A DNA stretch of 64,000 nt from Clostridiales bacterium (GCA_021202925.1 JAJQCD010000034.1:54146-118145), one strand, 5' to 3'. Positions 37,271 to 46,344 are shown, counted from the stretch's first letter. Notes: generated by a model not told the origin, from the letters alone. Numbers and translations are program-made.

Positions 37271-38044
37271 TCACCGAAGGATATCCCGGTAGATTTGTAA
37301 GTCGATGTCTTTGAAAACATTGAAGATCACCTCGATTTCGCTGTTGGTCTGTTCTTTATAATCCTTTACCGTACTGACGGCAACCTGTGCTGCCTTGTCA
37401 TTGGGAAAGTGAAATTCCCCGGTAGAGATGCAGCAGAACGCAACACTTTTGATGTTATTCTGGTCTGCCAGCTCCAGGCAGGAACGATAGCAGGAAGCAA
37501 GCAGCTCCTTATCTTTTCTGGTAAGCCAACCACTGACGATGGGACCGACGGTATGCAGTATGCAGTCACAGGGCAGATTGAATGCCGGAGTAATTTTTGC
37601 CCTGCCGATTTCCTCCTCATGCCCCTGCTTTTCCATCAGATCCGCGCAGGCGGCGCGAAGCTGAACACCTGCGTAGGTATGAATGGCGTTATCAATACAG
37701 CCGTGATTTGGGCAGAAGCAGCCCAGCATCTGAGAGTTGGCTGCGTTGACAATCGCTCTGCAGCGAAGTGTGGTGATGTCTCCTTGCCAAAGATAAATCC
37801 CCTCCTGCATCGGCGTCAGGTCTGCAAAATCCGTAATGCCTTTGCGCCGGGTTTCTTCCTACAAATAAGCGTCCTGTACTTCCAGAAACTGACCACTGAC
37901 CGGCTTCGGCATCCGCACATTGAACAGCGCCCGCAGGAGTCGTTTCTGCTGCTGTTTGTCAGATGGAATTTCCATATCCCGATATTGTGTTTCCTCCGAA
38001 AGAAGTGCCCTGATTAAATAAATTCTTCGCTCATCCTGTGTCAT
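37271..38044 (-). pseudogene. zinc-dependent macrodomain protein-ADP-ribose hydrolase interrupted by one in-frame TAG (37859-37861)
   Basis: MTQDERRIYLIRALLSEETQYRDMEIPSDKQQQKRLLRALFNVRMPKPVSGQFLEVQDAYL[TAG]EETRRKGITDFADLTPMQEGIYLWQGDITTLRCRAIVNAANSQMLGCFCPNHGCIDNAIHT. Confidence 0.88.
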
Positions 38045-38046
38045 GG

Positions 38047-38655
38047 TTATCCTCTCTTTTCGATGGTCTGTTTCGGGCAGATTTCCGCGCAGCGACCGCA
38101 GTGCAGGCAGCGGCTCTGGTCAATAACCACTGGCTTTACAGAAATATCAATGCACTTCTGGGGACAGACAGAGTAGCACAGCTTGCAGCCAATGCAGGCG
38201 CTGCCCACGAAGTAGCCGCTCATTACGGATTCCGGCTGACCGATCACAATGCTGTCTCTCGTCACATGGGAGGGGTCGCTGATGTCGAAGTATTCCCCGC
38301 TGGCCTCATACAACCAAAACACCTCCAGAGCGCTGCGGGTGTCGCCGGGATAGATCTTCTGCATATATGGATTCTTTTCAAAAATCTCATCCAGTTTTTC
38401 GCTGCCGATGTTCTGAATCCTTCCCCGCAGCGAAACAGACTTTTTATCCTTGGTTGCGGACAGAGCAATATATTTCTGTTCCATCAGCTGGCTGTAAAAG
38501 GCTTTGCCTTTTGCCGTCAGGAAGTACACGCCTTTTTCGTCCCACAGCATCATATCAATCGTGCGGGTCTGGGGATGACCGTCTGCGCCGATGGTGGCGA
38601 CGGTAGTGGAATGAATGTCCTCCACCAGCATTTTCAGATAATCCAGATTTGTCAT
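38047..38655 (-). CDS. PPOX-type flavin-binding / 4Fe-4S ferredoxin fusion
   Basis: TTVATIGADGHPQTRTIDMMLWDEKGVYFLTAKGKAF...CIGCKLCYSVCPQKCI...CLHCGRCAEICPKQTI. Confidence 0.9.
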   Translation of the reverse strand: MTNLDYLKMLVEDIHSTTVATIGADGHPQTRTIDMMLWDEKGVYFLTAKGKAFYSQLMEQKYIALSATKDKKSVSLRGRIQNIGSEKLDEIFEKNPYMQKIYPGDTRSALEVFWLYEASGEYFDISDPSHVTRDSIVIGQPESVMSGYFVGSACIGCKLCYSVCPQKCIDISVKPVVIDQSRCLHCGRCAEICPKQTIEKRG

Positions 38656-38713
38656 GATTTCTTTCCTCCCTCCGGGATAGGAAAGCCCGACGATACAATA
38701 ACTTCAATCATCT

Positions 38714-38842
38714 GGCTTCCTGCTATCCTCTTTTATCCGGACTTTACCGTCGGTACTGGAATTGCACCAGCTCATGCCTTTCAGCTTGCGGACTATACCG
38801 CCGGTGGGGAATTGCACCCTCTCCACTCCGTTCCTACCCGCA
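38714..38842 (-). ncRNA. FMN riboswitch (RFN element)
   Basis: Reverse strand AGGGTGCAATTCCCCACCGGCGGTATAGTCCGCAAGC...GAGCTGGTGCAATTCCAGTACCGACGGTAAAGTCCGGATAAAAGAGGATAG carries both RFN halves. Confidence 0.9.
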
Positions 38843-38928
38843 GGGCATGCTGTGCAGGTAGGCGCCTGACAGGTGCCACCGGCACCTGTCAGACGCCCTC
38901 AAAGATTGTGTTATGAAATTCGTTTCGC

Positions 38929-39324
38929 TTAGAATTCGTAGGGCGGATTGCCGGAGAAATCAGCAATCAGGCCATGCGCATTCTCCAGATAGAACACCTC
39001 GAAAATCGGGTTGTCAGCAGTCTGATACTGACCCTTCACGATGGGATTCTGGATGCACATTTCTTTGGCAGCCATATTGTTCTCAAAAACAGCCTTGCCA
39101 TGCAGACGAATCCATGCATATTCCGGGCTGGAAACAGAAATCTCGATCTCCGGATTCTCCTGCATGTCCTTGTAGACATCCTTGGTATTATTGGTGCAAA
39201 ACCACAGCTTGCCGTCCAGTTCGCCGGCGAACATAAACGGACGACACTTTGCCTTTCCGTCACGGCCGACAGTAGCCAGGTACTGAACAGGATTTGCGTT
39301 TAAAAATTCGATGACTTTCTTCAT
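38929..39324 (-). CDS. pyridoxamine 5'-phosphate oxidase family protein
   Basis: MKKVIEFLNANPVQYLATVGRDGKAKCRPFMFAGELDGKLWFCTNNTKDVYKDMQENPEIEI. Confidence 0.92.
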   Translation of the reverse strand: MKKVIEFLNANPVQYLATVGRDGKAKCRPFMFAGELDGKLWFCTNNTKDVYKDMQENPEIEISVSSPEYAWIRLHGKAVFENNMAAKEMCIQNPIVKGQYQTADNPIFEVFYLENAHGLIADFSGNPPYEF

Positions 39325-39459
39325 GATGATTACCTCCAATTTTGATTCCCTGTATGGGTTTTTCTTTACTGGTTTTATCGTATCAGTATTTTTGTGACCT
39401 GTGAAGTACGCACAATTTTGTGCCATAGTTACTCGAAAGAAACTATAGGAGGTGCATAC

Positions 39460-39597
39460 CATGGAAACAGTCTTTCACAGAAGGTACTGACTGCTCAGCT
39501 TCGGCAAATGGAGAAGAGCGGGCTCCTGATCCGAACCGTATTTCCGGAAGTGCCTCCTCATGTGGAATGTACCCTGATACGGCACCTGGCTTGGTGA
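39460..39597 (+). pseudogene. HxlR family regulator remnant with internal deletion
   Basis: METVFHRRY*-type fusion then TAQLRQMEKSGLLIRTVFPEVPPHVECTL, homologous to 28104-28457. Confidence 0.85.
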
Positions 39598-39639
39598 TGA
39601 TAAACCTCTGACCAACCGGCAGAAGCTGGCGCAGGCCAA

Positions 39640-40188
39640 CTCTTCGGTTATGAGCGGTGGGCAAAGCGATATAACCTGAAAGAGATGGCGGAAACCATGG
39701 TCTGGCTTCAAGAGCGTAGGCTTGACAATACTGAAAAACTTGCGGCTACCTATGAGGCTGCGGTCGAAAAATATAATAATCTGTCTGAAAAGACAAAGGC
39801 CAATCAGGCACGCATGAATGAGATCGCTGAGCTGCAAAAACAGATCGGCGCTTACGGCAAGACAAAAGATATTTATGTCCAGTACCGAAAACTGCCAAAG
39901 AATAAACAGGAAAAGTTTTACGAAGAACATCGGTCGGACATCACTGTCCATGAGGCGGCGAAAAAATATTTTGATTCCCTTCACTTGCAAAAGCTGCCAA
40001 CGATCAAAGAATTAAAGCAGGAGTACGCCGTGCTGAGCGCGGAGAATAAGAAACTATATCCGGAACAGAAAGCGGCCCGGAAAGAAATGATCGACCTGCT
40101 CACAGCAAAAAATAATGTGGAGCGTTTTCTGGAAATCAAAATCGAACAGCCTGATCGGGAAGAAAAGAAAAAAGAAGAAAGTCGTTGA
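39640..40188 (+). pseudogene. C-terminal part of a MobA/relaxase-type conjugative relaxase
   Basis: LFGYERWAKRYNLKEMAETMVWLQERRLDNTEKLAATYEAAVEKYNNLSEKTKANQARMNEIAELQKQIGAYGKTKDIY. Confidence 0.75.
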
Positions 40189-40332
40189 CAAACGAACAGC
40201 AGACGCCGAAGGCGGCTTAAAACTCCGACCAGAAACGGTCGGGGTTCACAGGGGTTTGGGAGCGGTCAGCCACCAACAAGCAGCAGAGGTATATACCGAG
40301 GCATTGCTTGCCAAAATTATACCGAATTCAAC

Positions 40333-40710
40333 ATAAAACTCGCAAGCCATCCGCTCGTCGGCGAGGACACCCTGGACGATGAAGCTTTATTCGGACTGCC
40401 CATGATCAGCTGTGATTCCTATTCCATCCCGGCCAGAGCGGCCAATCTGCAGAATTATTTTACCAAACGGCTTCCGGCCGACCAGACTTATGTCTGTGAC
40501 AATATGCAGGTTCTTCTGATGCTGGTGCGTTCCGGCTACGGCTGTTCGATCCTGCCCCGAATCAGCCAGATTGGTCCCGATCTCGTCTGTATTCCCATCA
40601 GCGGGCATCCGCCTTTATCCTATGGATTTTTTTACAAAGACGGAACGGTTCATCCGCTGTTGAAAAAAATGATTTCCATTGTGAAAGAGATTTCCATGAC
40701 TCAGTCATAA
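40333..40710 (+). pseudogene. LysR C-terminal effector-domain fragment
   Basis: FNIKLASHPLVGEDTLDDEALFGLPMISCDSYSIPARAANLQ...SGYGCSILPRISQIGPDLVCIPI; no HTH. Confidence 0.7.
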
Positions 40711-40855
40711 TATAACTTATCGGAAGTTGCGTTAGCAACTGCCGATAAAAGGGGCGATAGCCCCGTCCATCGATTATGAGGTTCTGCGTCAGCAGGTTCT
40801 CATAATATAACTTATCGGGAAAAGAGGAAGTACCGTCTGCGGCACTTCCTCTTTG
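40705..40855 (+). repeat. chain of four hairpins flanked by a 19-bp direct repeat; last is a terminator
   Basis: TCATAATATAACTTATCGG at 40705-40723 and 40800-40818; GAGGAAGTaCCGtctgCGGcACTTCCTCTTT. Confidence 0.65.
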
Positions 40856-40902
40856 CTCAGAAAATGCAGAAAGTGAAGTGATAAATAATCATTTTTGTGG
40901 GT

Positions 40903-41773
40903 TTAAGGAAGCTCTTCGATATGCTCAAGCAAATATTTGATAAAATACTGGCTGGCTATCGGCAGGCTGCTCTTGTCTTTGTAACAGATTGCGAGGCTGC
41001 GGTAAACCGGTGGGTCAATGGGCAGACAGACAATGTTGTAGTTGGTACGGCGCACCATTAACTCAGCAAGGATGCTGACCCCAAGTCCCGCCTCCACCAT
41101 CGTCATAATGGCATAATCATCGTGTATCCGGTATTGAATGTCCGGCGTCAGTCCGGCTTCTGCGAAAGCGTTCATTGGTTCGCTGTAATTTCCTTCTTCC
41201 AGCAAAATAAATGGGGATTTTGTCAGCTCTTGGATGGGAACGCTCTTTTCATTCGCAAGGGGATGATTTGATGGAAGGATTGCCAGCATTTCGCCGTCCT
41301 TAATGGGGACGGTGTTCATATCGCTGACCGCCTGGGGTGTCACGAAACCGAAATCAATGGCTCCGGTTCTGATCCATTCCGGGATTAGTTGGTAATCCCC
41401 CTGATGAAACAAAAACTGCACATGGGGATAGCGCTCCTGAAAGCCTTTGATCAGCCCCGGCATCCAGTGGCAGGTAATGCTGGAGATTGTGCCGACACGG
41501 ATAATGCCGGATTCTAAGCCTTTAATCTCATTTGCCTTTTCCTGCATGGCCTGATACTGGTAAATGGTTCGCTCGATAAAGGGATAGAGTTCAGCGCCTT
41601 CTAACGTGAGCTTTACGCCGTGTCGGGAGCGGTTCAACAGCTTGATGGACAGCTCATTTTCCAACGAGGCGATCATCTGGCTGATGGAGGACTGCGTATA
41701 ACCTAACATTTCCGCAGCCTTTGTGAAGCTGCCAAGCTCCACGATTTTCTTCAGGGCAATATATCGGTTCATG
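40903..41773 (-). CDS. LysR family transcriptional regulator
   Basis: MNRYIALKKIVELGSFTKAAEMLGYTQSSISQMIASLENELSIKLLNRSRHGVKLT. Confidence 0.93.
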
Positions 41774-41789
41774 GTTTTCAAATCGTCCT

Positions 41790-41809
41790 TTCTAATAATA
41801 ACATTAGAA
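41790..41809. promoter_or_regulatory. LysR box between LysR and phzF-like gene
   Basis: TTCTAAT-aataac-ATTAGAA upstream of TTTACT-N17-TATAAT (41818-41846). Confidence 0.65.
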
Positions 41810-41880
41810 ACATTTGTTTTACTTATTATACAGGGACGGGTATAATGGTGTCAACACAAAAAAGAAATGAGGGAATGACC

Positions 41881-42687
41881 ATGAGACAATTTGTAGTGGA
41901 TGCTTTTACAGATACCGTGTTTAAGGGCAATCCGGCAGCCATTTGCGTAATGGAAGGCTGGATACCGGAAAGTCTGATGATGTCTATCGCATTGGAGAAC
42001 AATTTTTCGGAGACTGCATTTGCAGTGAAGGAAGGATCATCCTATCATCTGCGGTGGTTTACGCCCGGTGGGGAGATCGACCTTTGTGGTCATGCCACCC
42101 TTGCTGCTGCGTATGTGATCCTGAGATTTTATGAGGTGGGACAAACGACTGTGATCTTTCAGACTATGAGTGGTCAGCTGACGGTTGAAAAAGATGGCGA
42201 ACTCTACAAAATGGATTTCCCTGCGTATGAATTGAAACAGGTTCCTGTCTCACAGCAGATGATCGAAGCGACAGGAGCCGTCCCGGTTGAAGCGTGGATG
42301 GGCAGAGATCTTCTGTGTGTGTTCGATGATGCCGAAATCATCCGAACCATGAAACCGAATCAGAAATGCGTTAAAAATCTGGATGGACTGATTTTACAGG
42401 TAACAGCGCCCGGAAAAGACGTTGACTGCATCTCACGTTCTTTTGCGCCAAAGTGCGGGGTGGCCGAAGACCCTGTTTGTGGTTCCGGGCATTGCCACAT
42501 TGCTCCTTATTGGGCAAAACGTTTGAATAAAAGCAATATCATAGCTGTCCAGGCATCTGCAAGAGGCGGAAAGCTCTATTGCAGTATGAACGAAAGCCGG
42601 GTAACGCTGGCGGGGAAAGCAGCCCTGTATGCAATCTCAGATCTGGTGATGGAAGGAATCAGCGTAAATTCGAAGGGAACGTCATGA
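41881..42687 (+). CDS. PhzF family isomerase/epimerase-like protein
   Basis: MRQFVVDAFTDTVFKGNPAAICVMEGWIPESLMMSIALENNFSETAFAV...LRWFTPGGEIDLCGHATLAAAYV. Confidence 0.94.
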   Translation: MRQFVVDAFTDTVFKGNPAAICVMEGWIPESLMMSIALENNFSETAFAVKEGSSYHLRWFTPGGEIDLCGHATLAAAYVILRFYEVGQTTVIFQTMSGQLTVEKDGELYKMDFPAYELKQVPVSQQMIEATGAVPVEAWMGRDLLCVFDDAEIIRTMKPNQKCVKNLDGLILQVTAPGKDVDCISRSFAPKCGVAEDPVCGSGHCHIAPYWAKRLNKSNIIAVQASARGGKLYCSMNESRVTLAGKAALYAISDLVMEGISVNSKGTS

Positions 42688-43892
42688 TACAGAAACAGAA
42701 AAAAACAAGCCCGGTCTTCCAATCCGTGATCGCGGTTACGGCGGCCTGTCTGGTCTTTGCCATCATGCAGGGTATCCATGATAACTATGGGATCATGCTG
42801 ACAGGCGTTGTGGAACACACCGGGCTCACTTATGCCTCGGTCAGTTTTGTGATCGCAGTCGGTCAGATTTTATATGGGGCAACGCAGCCATTGTTTGGAA
42901 TGCTGGCGCTGCGAAAAAGCAATGCGTTTGTGATGCTCTGTGGCGTTTTACTTATGGCGGCTGGCCTTATCACAACTCCTTTCTGCGGCAACTCATTGAC
43001 GCTTTTGCTTTCCTTCGGGATTATACTCCCGGCAGGAACGGGGGCGCTGTGTTTCGGTATCATCATGGGCGCAATTTCCCCGATCATCGGAGAAGAAAAA
43101 GCGGCTGTTGTGTCCGGCATTTTGCAGGCCAGCGCCGGAATTGGCGATGCGCTGATGTCTCCTGCGCTGCAATCTCTGATTCAGTGGAAAGGGATCAGTT
43201 TCACAATGCCCGTTTTCTCTGTGCCGATTTTGCTGACAATTCCGGCAGTGATCTGGCTCGGAAATAAGGGGAAGAAAGCTGCCGTCGTGCAGTCCACGGA
43301 ATCGGCACGGAAGGAGAAACTATCTCAGATTTTGGGGGCTGCGTTTCATGATCCGGCGTACTGGTGCCTTTTGGTCGGCTTTTCTACCTGCGGTTTCCAT
43401 ATGGCGATCATCGAGACGCACCTGTACTCTCAATATGTTTCAAACGGCATTCCCGGAAGAATCGCTTCTCTGACCCTTACAGTCTATGGAATTATGACGA
43501 TGATCGGAGCTGTGATAACCGGATTTCTGGGGCAAAAATTCCGGATGAAGAATGTGCTGGCAAGCGTTTACGGCATTCGGGTTATCATAGCGCTTGCGTT
43601 TTTGCTCCTGCCCAAGACCAGCCCATTTGCATTTGCGGCAACCGCAATGCTGGGACTGACCGGAGACTCCACGGTTCCGCCTACCACTGGAATCATCAGC
43701 AAAAAGGTCGGTGTTGCCCGTATGGCAGTGGTCTATGGCTCCATTTTTATCGGACACCAGATCGGCGCTTTTTTCAGCGCATGGCTGGGCGGTGTTCTGG
43801 TCGGGACTTCGATGGGATATAACGGCCTTTGGGCAGTTGATTTGTGCCTTGCCTCTGTTGCAGCGATTGTAAGCTACAGGATTAAAGAATAG
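42684..43892 (+). CDS. MFS transporter
   Basis: 12-TM-like; ATGA overlap with phzF-like stop. Confidence 0.88.
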   Translation: MIQKQKKTSPVFQSVIAVTAACLVFAIMQGIHDNYGIMLTGVVEHTGLTYASVSFVIAVGQILYGATQPLFGMLALRKSNAFVMLCGVLLMAAGLITTPFCGNSLTLLLSFGIILPAGTGALCFGIIMGAISPIIGEEKAAVVSGILQASAGIGDALMSPALQSLIQWKGISFTMPVFSVPILLTIPAVIWLGNKGKKAAVVQSTESARKEKLSQILGAAFHDPAYWCLLVGFSTCGFHMAIIETHLYSQYVSNGIPGRIASLTLTVYGIMTMIGAVITGFLGQKFRMKNVLASVYGIRVIIALAFLLLPKTSPFAFAATAMLGLTGDSTVPPTTGIISKKVGVARMAVVYGSIFIGHQIGAFFSAWLGGVLVGTSMGYNGLWAVDLCLASVAAIVSYRIKE

Positions 43893-43940
43893 CGTGAAAT
43901 CTGTTCTCCGAACACACATTGACAAATTTTATCTCATTAT

Positions 43941-44249
43941 TTATTTCAATATGTGGATACGGGAGCGAGATAGCTCTGGCCGAGCCGAAACCGATGGCTT
44001 CAGAGCATCCGCTGTACGGCCGAATCCACTGCCGCCTGAGGTAGCAAAAAGGACAATCTTCTTTCCTGAGAAATCATAACTTTCAAGGAAAGTATTGATG
44101 ATCGTTGACGCGATTCTCCACCAGATCGGGAACCCCAGGAAGATAGTATCGTAACCAGCCACATCAGCATCTGTATCTGCCAGAGCCGGACGGCTGGAAA
44201 GATCGTTCATTTCAATGGAACTGCGCGACCTTTTATTTCCGCGAAGCAA
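43941..44249 (-). pseudogene. flavodoxin fragment
   Basis: [51 protein letters not shown]. Confidence 0.75.
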
Positions 44250-44321
44250 CGAGCCAAGTAGCCATGCTTACACAAGGTACGCCCTACGGGTGTGCACGGA
44301 TATTTGGCGACTGCCGCGAGA

Positions 44322-44357
44322 GTCAAATACCCCGATGCCCGCTTCGGGGTATTTGAC
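44322..44357. repeat. 14-bp perfect inverted repeat
   Basis: GTCAAATACCCCGA-tgcccgct-TCGGGGTATTTGAC. Confidence 0.7.
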
Positions 44358-44574
44358 GAGTCCAGTCCAGGTCAGCATTGGTATAAGGCACTTGCGGCTT
44401 GATTTCATGCGCCGCCTGTTTTAAATCTTTCAATATCCTCATCTTCTATTTCCTCCCACAAAAGGAATCTGCTTCCGTTTTGCCCACCTCATTAACAGTA
44501 AAAAATGGGGCAGTAAGGCGTCGCCGGATCCTGTTATGGAGTTCATCAGGATTTTATTCTCACCTTTTTACAAC

Positions 44575-45615
44575 TCAGATTCTGACATAAGCAGTTGCCG
44601 GTCCTGACCCGACCTTTGCAATATAACCTCTCTTGACCAGGTCGGTAAGAGTACGCTCAACTGTTGTCTTACTTATGTCCGGACAGGCTTCCATGATTTC
44701 CCTCTTTGTGATTTTTCCTACCTTCTGGTCGATCATAGCCCTGATCCTTTCCGGTTTAGAAAGAGTACGGGTTTTCAGATGTTCCACACGATTTTCAAAT
44801 TCATTGTATGCTTTCAGTATAATACCAAGATAGTATTTCAGGAAAGGCTCATAGCTGTTTGCGTTTTCATGCCAGCCGGCCGAACTCGCCTGTAATGCTT
44901 CATAATAGGTTTCTTTGGTTTTTTCAATCAGCATTTCCACACTGATATACTTACCAACAATATATCCCGCTTTATAAAACAGCAAAAGGGTCAATAGTCG
45001 GCTCATACGACCGTTTCCATCGTTGAAAGGATGGATGCAGAGAAAGTCCAGAATAAACATCGGAATCAAAATCAGTTTATCAATATGATCTGCTTCCCAG
45101 GCCTGTAAAAACCGGCTGCATAGTTCTTCCATCGCATCTGCGGTCTGAAACGCAGGAACCGGAATAAATCTTGTTTTCTGGTGTCCTTCTGCATCTGTTT
45201 CAGCGATTACATTATCAGAATTTTTATAGTTTCCACCTGAACCAGCATAGGAGTACAAATCACGATGAAGCTGCAAAATAATATTAGGTCTTGGATTGAT
45301 ATATTCGTAGCTTTCATGTATTGTGGAAAGTACTTCTCTATATCCGGCGATTTCCTGCTCCGAACGGTTTCTTGGTTCAGCCTTTTGACTGACCAATTCT
45401 TCCAATCGTTTGTCTGTAGTGTAAATACCTTCAATTCGGTTGGATGCACCGGTACTCTGAATCAGCGCAACTTCTAACAAGGTTTTTAATTCATCCATAT
45501 TCGCTTCGAGAAACAATTCCTGTTTCCCCTTATGCTCATGAATGCTTCCGATCATTTGGACGATTTCAGGTGTTAAGAGTTTTACTGGCTCTTTTATATA
45601 ATCAAATGTCCTCAT
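44575..45615 (-). CDS. Fic family protein with C-terminal winged-helix-like region
   Basis: FLCIHPFNDGNGRMSRLLTLLLFY; C-terminal KREIMEACPDISKTTVERTLTDLVKRGYI. Confidence 0.93.
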   Translation of the reverse strand: MRTFDYIKEPVKLLTPEIVQMIGSIHEHKGKQELFLEANMDELKTLLEVALIQSTGASNRIEGIYTTDKRLEELVSQKAEPRNRSEQEIAGYREVLSTIHESYEYINPRPNIILQLHRDLYSYAGSGGNYKNSDNVIAETDAEGHQKTRFIPVPAFQTADAMEELCSRFLQAWEADHIDKLILIPMFILDFLCIHPFNDGNGRMSRLLTLLLFYKAGYIVGKYISVEMLIEKTKETYYEALQASSAGWHENANSYEPFLKYYLGIILKAYNEFENRVEHLKTRTLSKPERIRAMIDQKVGKITKREIMEACPDISKTTVERTLTDLVKRGYIAKVGSGPATAYVRI

Positions 45616-45639
45616 TATTATCTCCCTGTTTTTTAAAAT

Positions 45640-45692
45640 ATCTCCGTCATTTTAAACTAAAATGACGGAGATTTCAATAGAATGACGGAGAT
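45640..45692 (-). promoter_or_regulatory. Fic promoter with three copies of ATGACGGAGAT
   Basis: Copies at 45640-45650 (inverted), 45662-45672, 45682-45692; reverse-strand TTGAAA-N17-TAAAAT inside. Confidence 0.7.
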
Positions 45693-45731
45693 ATTTTCTT
45701 ATACAGAATCTCCCAGCAGCAAAAGAACAGC

Positions 45732-46247
45732 TTACTCATCCAAGCTACTCTGCGTTTTTTTATCATCCATTTCTGATTGGATCATTCTAATAGCGGATAT
45801 TCTCACCTTTCCTGGGAGAAAATGTGGGCAATGAATATATTTCAGTAGCGCAGGAGCGCTCATTTTTTCTGCAAACCAGATCTGGTCTCTGCGCAGAAAG
45901 CTCAGGTCAAGCAGCATGGCATCGTGCGTAGTGAAAAGAAGCTGTGCGCCTTTTGCATTGATACTGCCATCCTGTATCATCTCGATCAGCCGCCTGGTAA
46001 GCAGCGGATGCAGACTGTCCTCAATTTCATCCACAACAAGAAGTGAACCATTCTCCAATGCCTGCAGCCAGCAGCCAATGCGGGAAAAAAATCGCTGCGT
46101 ACCGGCGGATTCTTGTTCCATGAGCAGCTGAAAATAGCTGACGCTGCCATCTTCACCCTCAACCCGGTGGGTTGTTGTAATAACCGGTGCATTGCCGTTT
46201 GTTTTTTTAACAGTAACATCTGAGATGCCCAGATCTGCTATTAACAA
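45732..46247 (-). pseudogene. AAA ATPase (AAA_15/21, OLD-like) C-terminal part without Walker A
   Basis: NGSLLVVDEIEDSLHPLLTRRLIEMI...GAQLLFTTHDAMLLD. Confidence 0.75.
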
Positions 46248-46257
46248 CTCTTGCTGT

Positions 46258-46344
46258 AAAAGTCGTTTGAAAAAGTTTGTATTTTCAATAAAAAGTCGTT
46301 TGAAAAAGTTTATGCCTATGTCGAAAAGTCCCTTGAAAAAATTG
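46258..46344. repeat. three direct repeats at exact 33-bp spacing
   Basis: AAAAGTCGTTTGAAAAAGTTT at 46258 and 46291; AAAAGTCCCTTGAAAAAATTG at 46324. Confidence 0.8.

Noticed and set aside
46258-46344. Possible CRISPR-like repeats
   Set aside because: Only three units, spacers about 12 nt, third unit diverged, in-frame coding on minus strand, no cas genes.
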